This document shows, one piece after another, positions 41,501 to 47,847 of a stretch of DNA of 47,847 nucleotides. The translations under genes and the position numbers were made by a program. Each line of letters begins with the position of its first letter. Position 1 is the first letter of the stretch. Below the pieces are notes generated by a model. It had not been told where the DNA came from and searched no databases. It saw nothing but the letters and a program-made list of their open reading frames with translations. Source of the stretch: Pseudomonadota bacterium (GTDB taxonomy: Bacteria; Myxococcota_A; UBA796; SXON01); contig JAUXQH010000148.1 in the NCBI GenBank assembly GCA_030685065.1, positions 1-47,847 on the forward strand, in the 5' to 3' direction.

Positions 41501-43690
41501 GACCCCGGGATCGCGTGGGACGACATCGGCGTCGACATGCTGATCGTAGACGAGGCGCAGAACTACAAGAACCTGTACCTGCCCGAGGACCGCGAGGGCG
41601 GCGTCCCCCGCTTCATGGGGAACCCGGGCGACGGAAGCAAACGTGCCTGGCAGCTCGACTTCCGGTGCGCCGCCGTCCGCAAGAAGACCGGCGGCACCGG
41701 CGTGGTGCTCCTGTCCGCGACGCCCGCGAAGAACAGCCCGTTGGAGTTCTACAACCTCATCCAGTACGTCGATCCCGAGGCGTGGCGGCGGATGGGAATC
41801 CGCGACCCGGAGCAGTTCATCGACCGCTACCTCCGCATCGAGATCAAGCCCGTCGTGACGCCCACGATGGAGGTCGAGGAGCGCGGCGCCGTCGTCGGGT
41901 TCCAGAACCTGCACGAGCTGCGCGACACCATCCTCCGCTACGGCGAGTTCAAGACGGCCGAGGACGTGGGGTTGAAGCTCCCGGAGCCGAAGGTCGAGAT
42001 GGTCGAGGTCGACATGGACGCGGCCCAGGACGCCAAGTACGACCGCTACGTCAGGGAGATCGAGGCGGCGTTGAAGTCCGACGACCCGTCGGACAAGGCG
42101 AAGATCCTCGGTCTGCTCGCCCGGATGGCGCTCGTCGCGGTCCACGCGAACCTCGACGATGGCTACACCTGGAAGTCCGCCGACCAGGTGGCCGACCCGT
42201 CGTCGCCCAAGTTCGACGCGCTGGCCGAGCGCGTCCTCGCCAACCGGACGTGCGGGCACATCGTGTTCGTGGACAACGTCGCCGCCCACCGCTGGGTGAA
42301 GATGACCCTCGTGAACGCGGGGATCGCCGCCGACCGTATCGGCGTGCTCAACGCCGAGGTCGCGCCCAACGCGGCCGACCGGCAGCGCATCGCGAAGGAG
42401 TTCAACGGCGAGCCCGAAAGCGAGACGAAGCCCAAGTTCGACGTCGTGATCGCCAACGCCGTCGCCTACGAGGGGATCGACCTCCAGACGCGCACCTGCG
42501 CCATCCACCACCTCGATCTCCCTTGGGAGCCCGCCACCCTCCAACAGCGCAACGGGCGCGGCGTGCGGCAGGGCAACACGCTCGCCGCCATCTCGATCTA
42601 CTACTACTTCTCGCGTCGCAGCCAGGACGGGCTCCGCTTCAACCTGATCCAGGGGAAGCGGGGGTGGATGACGCAGTTGCTGAAGTCCCAGGACCGGGAC
42701 ACCAACAACCCGGGCGCGCAGATGGACATGGGGCCGGAGGAGATCCTGCTCCTCATCAGCCGCAACCCGGAGCAGACCCGCGCCCGACTCGAGGCCGTCC
42801 GCGCGCAGCGCGAGGCCGAGGCGAAGAAGAAGATCGGCGCCGAGGCGTCGAAGCTGCTCCGAGCCATCAACGCCCGCTTCCGCAACGCCGAGCGCACCCG
42901 CGACGGCGTCGAGGCCGCCCGGCTCCGTGGGGAGGCCGAGGAGCGCCTGAAGCACCTCACCCGCGTGAACGTCGAGGCGTGGCCCTGGGCCGCAACCGCC
43001 GTGGTCGTTCGCGACCGGCCGGTGCTCGTCGCCGAGGGCGGTGGTCCCGTGTACGAGGGCCTCCGGGTTGGCGTCCCGAGCGCGTGGAACACGAGCAAGG
43101 TGGAGTACGTCGAGTTCGGGAAGGTCACGAAGGACGGGCAGATCGCCCTCCGTGCCGCGGGTGAGGCGAGCTGGAAGCTCGCGAAGGCGGACGACGCCAA
43201 GTTCACTTCGCTCAAGCCGGAGAACTACGGCGCGACGTTCCCCGCCGACGAGGAGCCCTCTACCGTCCGCGCGGTGACGCAGGTCGCCAACGATCGACTC
43301 CGATACTCGGGCGACTGGCCGGGCCTCGGCTGGCAGCACGCGAGCGACGGGTGGGTCGAGCGGATCTGGCCCCAGGCGGCCGACACCGTCCTCGGGGCGT
43401 TGGCGAAGGTGTCCTACTACAACCAGCAGAGCCAGAAGATCCCGGTGGTGGCCCCGTCCGGCCTGCGAGTGGTCAACGCGGGCGCGGCGTTCGGTACGGC
43501 AGGCGTGGACGTGCTGCCGCCGACCGAGGCGGGCTGGCGTGCGTTCCTCGACGCCGCGCCGGGCTCCGGCCTGAAATTCGGCGAGCTCGCCGATGCCGGG
43601 CGCTGGTGGTGGGGTCGGTCGATCCCCCGCAACCTCCTGGCGAGCGAAGACGAGGATGAAGCCGACGACGTCGGCGAGGGGGCCGCGTGA
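38501..43690 (+). CDS. giant N6-adenine methylase-SF2 helicase fusion (DarB-like architecture)
   Basis: The product is 1,729 residues. The ATG at 38501 is the only well-placed start. A helical N-terminus leads to an adenine-N6 methyltransferase: SAM-binding LEPSAGIGRFL near residue 169 and catalytic NPPYG near 238. A long middle region follows. The SNF2/SF2-type motor has Walker A FDVGVGKTYTG near 833, Walker B LIVDEAQNYKN near 1013, motif III LSATPAKNSP near 1069 and motif VI QQRNGRGVRQGNT near 1347. Phage P1 DarB (an antirestriction protein packaged in virions) has the same methylase-plus-helicase order, and similar giants occur on ICEs and plasmids. Here it may protect incoming DNA from restriction. 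That function is inferred from architecture and context. Confidence 0.88.
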   Translation: MTAAAQLLDAIVPIVRTRLPRGVDVAYLDDFLGRNRFALEAVIEQNLGPLLRRMEAANNSRFPVEDIPEFWTASKRTAANVAAMATASKLYTERRAPTADERAVLAGYSGWGGLSIQAASGKFPPGFPPPEERGLIHEFYTPSTVAKEVARLVAPLIPSLPHDGPTVHALEPSAGIGRFLRAFEPVPGITWHAVEWSELSARMLHVLRPDVDLMLAPFERWVREKGAAASGRLGLVVSNPPYGIRGASIAEDPDRAYREKMAYHYFLRRGLDLLAPDGLGVFLVPGGFLTSRTSQFVALREKVLKRHHLAAAYRLPSVRPNGREAIFPGAMLVTDLLFFRARGGELDAIDAADNGIAAGAYFKEYPRHILGREIGDDHGEDDQTVKPRWGYGVMGDFTRLPDLVERPVCGDCKVIAFPSRQAAEPGTSGGRVGVTRVTEADVTDLPRELASAVLLGLRVDKYLALVAAENAEEPPLLWPELHEGLNAWHTTNGNPHAIIELVKLARAGNTGAERFLSAFDRAGHLIEGLRRKPPAIEPRFTGRADDVVAQAEHLYRHARMLSLRELLDYHASLGGPFAPDQVRAKVLAAGWCFDGDTFAELFPADVYLSGSLWPKMDRAMARPDDPQAKAQVARLLDVIKPAIFDDIEGVSARQGWLPLDLVAEWVNATYTGYDPVQFVRQGGLLAPKGWQYDQMSKKENAGEMHPEVLLILGWINHDKTMFAPSKKFDDDNEKDIDKIRMKKAAEWDASFKGFAGATPERRLAVEFAYNRQFRGYVAPAYTAEPLAIARWTRGRGHRPASALRAGERVVRLDPHQVAGARRILANRGGLLAFDVGVGKTYTGLAVLARARQEGWCKRPVVLVPNSIVWKWYDDFATALPDYRVAVIGSKKKTITRGDRKGLATSDTDTPQERAEKWTRFQAGEYDAVLLSYTALGRTRMNEKAVRAYAEKTEAIQREVALRRRNAAKRKKLSERDEAILREGIAAWVAQQMELAEGWEYDPGIAWDDIGVDMLIVDEAQNYKNLYLPEDREGGVPRFMGNPGDGSKRAWQLDFRCAAVRKKTGGTGVVLLSATPAKNSPLEFYNLIQYVDPEAWRRMGIRDPEQFIDRYLRIEIKPVVTPTMEVEERGAVVGFQNLHELRDTILRYGEFKTAEDVGLKLPEPKVEMVEVDMDAAQDAKYDRYVREIEAALKSDDPSDKAKILGLLARMALVAVHANLDDGYTWKSADQVADPSSPKFDALAERVLANRTCGHIVFVDNVAAHRWVKMTLVNAGIAADRIGVLNAEVAPNAADRQRIAKEFNGEPESETKPKFDVVIANAVAYEGIDLQTRTCAIHHLDLPWEPATLQQRNGRGVRQGNTLAAISIYYYFSRRSQDGLRFNLIQGKRGWMTQLLKSQDRDTNNPGAQMDMGPEEILLLISRNPEQTRARLEAVRAQREAEAKKKIGAEASKLLRAINARFRNAERTRDGVEAARLRGEAEERLKHLTRVNVEAWPWAATAVVVRDRPVLVAEGGGPVYEGLRVGVPSAWNTSKVEYVEFGKVTKDGQIALRAAGEASWKLAKADDAKFTSLKPENYGATFPADEEPSTVRAVTQVANDRLRYSGDWPGLGWQHASDGWVERIWPQAADTVLGALAKVSYYNQQSQKIPVVAPSGLRVVNAGAAFGTAGVDVLPPTEAGWRAFLDAAPGSGLKFGELADAGRWWWGRSIPRNLLASEDEDEADDVGEGAA

Positions 43691-44655
43691 GCCGCAACAA
43701 CAACACCCCGCTCCTGCTCGGCGCCGGGGCCTTCGGACTGCTCATCCTCGCCGCGGCGGCCTCATCGCCGTCGGCACAACGCACCGCTCGACGACTGGAG
43801 GAGAAGGTGGAAAACCTCATCACCGACTGGATCCCGACCCTCCTCCGCAAGACGAGCGAGCACGAGGGCAACTACTGGTCCGTCCAGGCGAACCTCGACG
43901 GCAACGGCGTCAGCTACGGCATCCTCCAGTGGACGCAGAAGTCCGGCTCGCTCGGCCGGCTGCTCCGCGCGATGGCCGCCGCCGATCCGGTCGCGTTCCG
44001 TCGGTTCTTCGGCGCGAGCTGGGCCAAGCTCCTGGACGTGACCGGCCGGGCCTCGATGGAAGCCGTCGATGGCGTCGTGCTCTGGGCCGAGCCGTGGGTC
44101 TCCCGATTCACCACGGCCGGGCGCTGGCCGGCGTTCCAGCAGGTTCAGGCCCGCGATGCCGCCGAGTCGGAGTACATGGCGGGCGCGGTCGAGATCGCGC
44201 GGCTGCTCGGCGTCTCGACCGAGCGGGCGATGGTTCTGTACTACAACCGCACCGTCCACCAGGGCGCGTCCGGCGCGCTTGGGCCCGCCCGGCGTCTCGT
44301 CGCCTGGTACGCCGAAGACCAACGGCGCCGGCCCATCGCGCCCCTCGACGTGGTTGCGCAGTACGCCTGGACGTGCGCCGCGAAGTTCCGGCGCACCTCG
44401 GCACCCGAGCGTCGGAACTACAACGCCGACGGGAACATCTGGTGGTCCCCGGTGACCTCGGAGTGGTCCGAGCTCGGCTTCGGGGCCTTCCGCTCGCGCC
44501 GGGTCGGCGTCACCGGCGTGTGGCACGCCGTCACCGGGCCTCCGGCGAAGCCGTGGAGCCTCTACGACCTCATCACGAAGCGGTCGAGCGACATCCTCAC
44601 CGACCCCACGCTCCGGGACGCTCCGGTCGCGCTTCCGGGCTCGCTGGCCGCCTGA
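43687..44655 (+). CDS. membrane-anchored muramidase-like cell-wall hydrolase
   Basis: The product is 322 residues from a GTG overlapping the upstream stop (GTGA). A single membrane helix (PLLLGAGAFGLLILAAAAS, residues 8-26) is followed by a lysozyme-fold domain. Its EHEGNYWSVQANLDGNG, with probable catalytic Glu 60, and SYGILQWTQ resemble chitosanase GH46/lytic-transglycosylase-type enzymes. The order TM-hydrolase is typical of virion-bound peptidoglycan-degrading proteins of tail-less phages and of injection enzymes. No signal-peptidase site is obvious. A role in entry or release is inferred. Confidence 0.75.
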   Translation: MSRNNNTPLLLGAGAFGLLILAAAASSPSAQRTARRLEEKVENLITDWIPTLLRKTSEHEGNYWSVQANLDGNGVSYGILQWTQKSGSLGRLLRAMAAADPVAFRRFFGASWAKLLDVTGRASMEAVDGVVLWAEPWVSRFTTAGRWPAFQQVQARDAAESEYMAGAVEIARLLGVSTERAMVLYYNRTVHQGASGALGPARRLVAWYAEDQRRRPIAPLDVVAQYAWTCAAKFRRTSAPERRNYNADGNIWWSPVTSEWSELGFGAFRSRRVGVTGVWHAVTGPPAKPWSLYDLITKRSSDILTDPTLRDAPVALPGSLAA

Positions 44656-44693
44656 TCCAACTCTCACCGCCCACCCAAGCCAAGGCAACCAAC

Positions 44694-44972
44694 ATGGACC
44701 TCTCCAGCATCAAGCTCCCCTCGTGGCTCCTCCCCTCGCTCCAGCGGCTCATGGGCCTCGCGGAGGACCTCTTCGGGCCCGGCACCGGCGCCGCAAAGAA
44801 GCGCTGGGTCCGCGCGGCGATGCTCGACGCGCTCCGCAGCGTCGACGTTCCGAAGGTGCCCGACTGGATCGAGAACCCGCTGAAGGAGGCGCTGGTGGAC
44901 TTCCTCATCGAGGTGGTGTGGTCGCTGCAGTTCCAGCAGCGGCCGGTCCCGGTCCGACCGTTCACGGTCTGA
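44694..44972 (+). CDS. small hypothetical protein
   Basis: The product is 92 residues with a weak upstream AAGG. It is helical and mildly amphipathic (MDLSSIKLPSWLLPSLQRLMGLAEDLFG, KKRWVRAAMLDALRSVDVPK, LKEALVDFLIEVVWSLQF). No signal peptide or clear membrane segment can be assigned. It lies 38 bp after the muramidase gene and is followed by a palindrome. The frame remains open upstream, but those residues shadow the muramidase gene, so the ATG at 44694 is preferred. I do not recognise a family. Confidence 0.6.
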   Translation: MDLSSIKLPSWLLPSLQRLMGLAEDLFGPGTGAAKKRWVRAAMLDALRSVDVPKVPDWIENPLKEALVDFLIEVVWSLQFQQRPVPVRPFTV

Positions 44973-44973
44973 T

Positions 44974-44999
44974 CGACGTGCAGGCGCGCCTGAACGTCG
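44974..44999. terminator. 26-bp near-palindrome after the small gene
   Basis: A 13-bp inverted repeat with one mismatch starts 2 bp after the stop at 44972. Its core is CAGGCGCGCCTG and its flanks are CGACGT and ACGTCG. Its position suits a terminator, although no T-run follows. It could also be a protein-binding site. Confidence 0.45.
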
Positions 45000-45121
45000 G
45001 GGATTGCCGAAGCGCCGTCAGGGCCGCCGCCCTGTTCGCGCAGCGGCCGTGCGTGCTGCCGCGGTCAACGCCCGCTCTTGGCGAGCGAGCGCCGAGCTGG
45101 CTCACCTCTCACCGCCCTCCG

Positions 45122-45568
45122 TCACTCGGCCTCGTCGAACACCGGCTCATCGGCCGGCACGAGGCCGCCCTGGTTCGTGTAGGCGTAGCCTCGAACGGCC
45201 ACGGCGGATGGGCCGAGGCGGCCCCGGAGTTTCCCGGCGTAGGTCAAGGCCTGCTCGCGTACTTGCTTTCGCGACTTCGTCCGCCTCACGCGGACGGTGT
45301 GTCCCGTGCGGGTGTCGTCGATGAACTTGACCTCGACGACGGCGAAGCGTCCATCGCCGTCGGTGAAGATCAGGTCGCCGCATCCCAAATTCGAGAGTCC
45401 CGGAGAGACTTCCCACTCATAGTCGAAGAGCAGCGGCACGTCGGCAAGCTGTGGGTCGCCCGACATCACGAGTCGTCGCACGAGTGCGAACTCCTCGTTC
45501 CCATCCCAGTCCCTGCCCTCGATGTATGCCCGCAGGACCGCGTGGCGTTTGGCATAGTCGAACGTCAA
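45122..45568 (-). CDS. PD-(D/E)XK nuclease-like protein
   Basis: The product is 148 residues from a TTG with a strong GGGAGG site 6 nt upstream. The core is a PD-(D/E)XK motif: GCGDLIFTDGDGRFAVVEVKFID (Asp near 65, Glu and Lys of EVK near 77-79). This suggests a metal-dependent endonuclease or Holliday-junction-type enzyme of the restriction-endonuclease fold, and the following basic region (RVRRTKSRKQVREQ) would contact DNA. It points away from the cytosine methyltransferase, with a 32-bp divergent gap. Whether the two form a restriction-modification pair cannot be decided. Confidence 0.75.
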   Translation of the reverse strand: MTFDYAKRHAVLRAYIEGRDWDGNEEFALVRRLVMSGDPQLADVPLLFDYEWEVSPGLSNLGCGDLIFTDGDGRFAVVEVKFIDDTRTGHTVRVRRTKSRKQVREQALTYAGKLRGRLGPSAVAVRGYAYTNQGGLVPADEPVFDEAE

Positions 45569-45600
45569 TCGAAGCCTCCCGTTGTCGTCCTGCGCTCTGC

Positions 45601-46695
45601 ATGAGCCTCGCGACGCTCGAACTATACGCCGGCGCCGGCGGCGCGGCCCTCGGCCTCGGCCGTGCGGGGTTCGCGCACCTCGCGTGCGTTGAGCGCAATG
45701 CGTCGGCCGCCGCCACCCTCCGCGCCGCCGGCCTCCCCGCCATCGAGGCCGACGTGCGTGCCGTGGACTACGCCCCGTTCCGCGACCGCGTCGATATCCT
45801 CTGGGCGTCGCCCCCGTGCCAACCCGGCAGCACCGCCGGTGCCCGGCTCGGCGCTACCGATGACCGCGACGGCTGGCCCGCGACGCTCGCCACCATCGAC
45901 GCCTGCCGCCCCACCTGGCTCCTCGCCGAGAACGTCCTCGGTTGGACCTACCACGGCGAGGTCTGCGGAGGCACCGCGCACGCCTGTCCGGCCTGCCACC
46001 TGGACCGCCTCACCACCGAGCTCGGCCGACGGTTCGCCTTCACCGGCGCGTGGCGCCTCGATGCCGCCGATTTCGGCGTGCCGCAGCGCCGGCGCCGGCT
46101 CGTGCTCTGGGCGGGCCCGCTCCCGCTCGATCCCGACGGCCCTGGGCCAACTCACGCCCACCGCGATGCCGCCGAGCGCCTTGGCCTCCGCCCCTGGGTG
46201 ACGATGGGCGAGGCCATCGGCGACACACTGAACCGCGCCTCCTGCGAACGCCGGGCCTGCTACCCCTGCGACGAGGAGCACGGCCGCGCCTGCACCCAGC
46301 CATCGCGGCTCGACGCGCCCTCGCCGACCGTCATGACCACCGAAGAGAAGGGCACCCGGGCCCACTCCCCCGACTGGTCCTTCAACGGCGGCCCCGACCG
46401 CGCGAGCGACGCCGCCTTCCTCGTCGCCGGCATCCGACGCATCGACGTGGGCGAGGGCCTGCGGCTCCAGGGCTTCCCGGATGACTGGCCACTCCAGGGC
46501 ACCGTTCACGACCGCTACGTCCAGGTCGGCAACGCCGTGCCGCCCGCGCTGGCCGAAGCCACCGGCCGCGTGGTGGCGGGCGCCCATCGGGCGTGGACGG
46601 CCCTCCGCGCCGCCCACGTCGACCCGACCGCGTTGGCGGGTGCCCTCCGTCGCAACCGTCTCACTGTCCCCGCCCATCTCGGAGCCGCCCCATGA
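45601..46695 (+). CDS. C5-cytosine DNA methyltransferase
   Basis: The product is 364 residues from an ATG at 45601. All key motifs are visible: I (LELYAGAGGAALGLGRAGF, SAM binding), IV (SPPCQP, catalytic Cys), VI (AENVLG), VIII (FGVPQRRRRL), a target-recognition region (about 195-270, with Cys-rich CERRACYPCDEEHG), and X (QVGNAVPPALAEA). It would methylate cytosine in a specific sequence. The neighbouring nuclease-like gene and the methylase-helicase make antirestriction or self-protection plausible. Its stop overlaps the start of the next gene (ATGA), so the GHKL ATPase is co-translated with it. Confidence 0.95.
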   Translation: MSLATLELYAGAGGAALGLGRAGFAHLACVERNASAAATLRAAGLPAIEADVRAVDYAPFRDRVDILWASPPCQPGSTAGARLGATDDRDGWPATLATIDACRPTWLLAENVLGWTYHGEVCGGTAHACPACHLDRLTTELGRRFAFTGAWRLDAADFGVPQRRRRLVLWAGPLPLDPDGPGPTHAHRDAAERLGLRPWVTMGEAIGDTLNRASCERRACYPCDEEHGRACTQPSRLDAPSPTVMTTEEKGTRAHSPDWSFNGGPDRASDAAFLVAGIRRIDVGEGLRLQGFPDDWPLQGTVHDRYVQVGNAVPPALAEATGRVVAGAHRAWTALRAAHVDPTALAGALRRNRLTVPAHLGAAP

Positions 46696-47847
46696 CCTGC
46701 CCCTGCGCCCAATCCATGCCCGTGCCCGGCTCCACCTCAAAGGCGACCGGCCGCCCCCGCCTTGATCGCGCGACCCTCCGCCGCGAGCTCGGCGGCGTTG
46801 CCGAGGTGCGGGAAGCGATGGAGGCGAAGGCCTCCGGCCGCCCGTCTGCGAATGTGGCCGTGCTGTGGTCCTACTTCACCAAGGCGGTCTACAAGTCGGG
46901 TGACCTCCCGTGGCTGGCAACGCGCGAGGCGCTCCAGAACAGCGTCGACGCGTGCCGGGCCGCCGTCCGTGCACGCCAGATCAAGGCGGACGAGGGCCGC
47001 TTCGCCGTCTCGTGGGACGCCGGGCAGCGTGCTCTCACCTTCGACGACAATGGCATTGGCATGGACGCCGCCACAATCATCGACAAGTTCCTGAGCATCG
47101 GGGAGAGCGGCAAACGCGACGCTACCGACTCAGGCGAGGCCGCCGGCGGCTTCGGCGTGGCGAAAGCGGTCATCCTTGGCGCCAGCCGCTCGTTCCGCTG
47201 GGAAATGCACACGAGAGACAACCTCGCCGTCGGCAACGGCGCTGGCGAGGAGGTGCAGGTCTACGACGCCCCGGCGAGGCAGGGGACGCGGCTCACCGTG
47301 TTCGACATCGACCCCGACTTCGTTCGCTACTGGGACCGCGCACGTGGCGTGTACGTCGGCCTCGAGGACCGCCTCCGCGAGCTCCTCGCCGCCAACGATC
47401 TCCCAACCTTCACGCTGCTCTTCGACGGTGCCGAGGTGAAGCCGATGTTCAGCCGGCGCGGCGGTGCCCGCGTGGCCGTGGAGGGCTCGTGGGGAGACGG
47501 CACCACGGCTGCGGTCAAGGCCTACCGCCGGGCGCCCGGTGACCGCGGCGGCGCCTACTACCTGCGCCTGGGCGGTCTGTTCCAGGTGAAGGCGCCGGCG
47601 CAGCGCGGGGGGCTGAAGGCGGACGTGATCGTCGACCTCTCGACGACCGTGCGCCCAGGCCAGCGCGGCTACCCGTTCAACGCCGCCCGCGACGGATTGC
47701 AGGACCAGGCGTCGTGGACCTTCTCCGACCTCGTCGATGAGGTGGAGCGTGAAAACGAGTCCGTCGGACGCTCGGAGGAGGACGAGTTCATCGACGCCGA
47801 AGATGACACGGACGGCGGCGGGCAAGAGATCGCGGACCAGATGGCCG
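46692..47847 (+). CDS. GHKL-family ATPase (cut by window edge)
   Basis: At least 385 residues are in the window. The frame is open to its last base, so the gene is incomplete at its 3' end. The ATG overlaps the methyltransferase stop (ATGA). The GHKL ATP-binding fold is clear: N-box EALQNSVDAC near residue 82, G1 DDNGIGM near 119, G2 GEAAGGFGVAKA near 145. The Hsp90/MutL/histidine-kinase family binds ATP in this fold; here there is no kinase H-box. Members occur in defence and DNA-repair systems. Its coupling to the methyltransferase suggests a shared function, which the missing C-terminus would clarify. Confidence 0.85.
   Translation, partial: MTCPCAQSMPVPGSTSKATGRPRLDRATLRRELGGVAEVREAMEAKASGRPSANVAVLWSYFTKAVYKSGDLPWLATREALQNSVDACRAAVRARQIKADEGRFAVSWDAGQRALTFDDNGIGMDAATIIDKFLSIGESGKRDATDSGEAAGGFGVAKAVILGASRSFRWEMHTRDNLAVGNGAGEEVQVYDAPARQGTRLTVFDIDPDFVRYWDRARGVYVGLEDRLRELLAANDLPTFTLLFDGAEVKPMFSRRGGARVAVEGSWGDGTTAAVKAYRRAPGDRGGAYYLRLGGLFQVKAPAQRGGLKADVIVDLSTTVRPGQRGYPFNAARDGLQDQASWTFSDLVDEVERENESVGRSEEDEFIDAEDDTDGGGQEIADQMA

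Larger units (their letters stand above)
17355..47847. mobile_element. integrated element (left end at tRNA-Pro; right end beyond window)
   Basis: The region begins with a large serine recombinase abutting a tRNA gene. It continues with a dedicated primase-helicase, BRO-N antirepressor-like genes, XRE and winged-helix regulators, two repeat-array control regions, a block of unknown particle-like proteins, a muramidase-like protein, a giant methylase-helicase and a C5-methyltransferase. Few genes look like chromosomal housekeeping. No terminase, portal, tail or mating-pair genes are seen. No second copy of the tRNA 3' end is found in the window, so the element is longer than 30.4 kb. Confidence 0.8.

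Noticed and set aside
38360..43339. A 1,659-residue open frame on the minus strand opposite the methylase-helicase gene.
   Set aside because: It is a GC-driven antisense shadow: residue composition is Arg/Gly/Val/Leu-rich with no recognisable domain, while the plus-strand frame has clear catalytic motifs.
45122..46695. A classical type II restriction-modification pair.
   Set aside because: The nuclease-like gene has only a generic PD-(D/E)XK core and a divergent orientation, which is not enough to claim that it is the cognate restriction enzyme.
17355..47847. Tailed prophage.
   Set aside because: I could not find a terminase large subunit, portal, HK97 capsid, tape measure or baseplate motif in any plausible frame of the roughly 30 kb shown.
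17355..47847. Conjugative element (ICE).
   Set aside because: No relaxase, VirB4/TraC-type ATPase or coupling protein motif was seen. It remains possible that such genes lie beyond the right edge.

Overview
This is a high-GC, gene-dense window that most resembles a Myxococcota (delta-proteobacterial) chromosome. The clues are many short-signal lipoproteins, Asx/Gly-rich MopE-type 'putative metal-binding' repeats, a CotH-kinase/lamin-tail lipoprotein, a very long periplasmic TPR protein and pervasive GTG/TTG starts. The taxon is inferred from gene style only.

Positions 1-17,290 look like ordinary chromosome. In order they hold: an array of palindromes with about 31-bp spacing at the left edge; a UvrD/Rep-type helicase; asparaginyl-tRNA synthetase; a large exported TPR protein; DoxX; a CotH/lamin-tail lipoprotein; a MopE-repeat/C-type lectin lipoprotein; a DUF1266-like zinc-ribbon protein; a membrane-anchored repeat protein; a GDT1/UPF0016 cation exporter preceded by a clear yybP-ykoY (Mn2+) riboswitch; MsrB; a J-domain membrane protein; an Ig-like lipoprotein; a cupin; and a Fur-family regulator.

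A tRNA-Pro(CGG) gene at 17,291-17,366 marks the border. A large serine recombinase runs convergently into the tRNA and its last codons overlap the tRNA 3' end. Everything to its right, to the window edge, reads as one integrated element of more than 30 kb. Its left arm (minus strand) encodes an AEP-type primase/helicase, two BRO-N antirepressor-like proteins and a small protein in an overlapping operon, then a winged-helix protein and an unknown partner. A striking 315-bp control region at 26,113-26,427 carries twelve copies of a 9-mer in a perfectly dyad-symmetric order. A second minus-strand operon ends in an XRE regulator. It is divided by another repeat array (TTGCCGC, 30,086-30,321) from a nine-gene plus-strand operon (30,440-36,696). 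That operon encodes small beta-rich, highly basic or membrane-spanning proteins and a transglutaminase-like cysteine-protease candidate, and looks like a virion or particle module.

The right arm (38,501 to the end) has a 1,729-residue DNA methylase-helicase fusion resembling phage P1 DarB in architecture, a membrane-anchored muramidase-like protein, a small protein, a PD-(D/E)XK nuclease-like protein, a C5-cytosine methyltransferase and a GHKL ATPase cut by the window edge. The promoter region of the methylase-helicase carries the same GCGGCAAG repeats as the 30-kb array, which suggests one element-encoded regulator controls both blocks.

I see no terminase, portal, HK97-type capsid, tail or conjugation genes in the roughly 30 kb shown. 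My favoured but unproven reading is an integrated, possibly tail-less virus or virus-like element, replicated by its own primase-helicase and shielded from restriction by its methylases.
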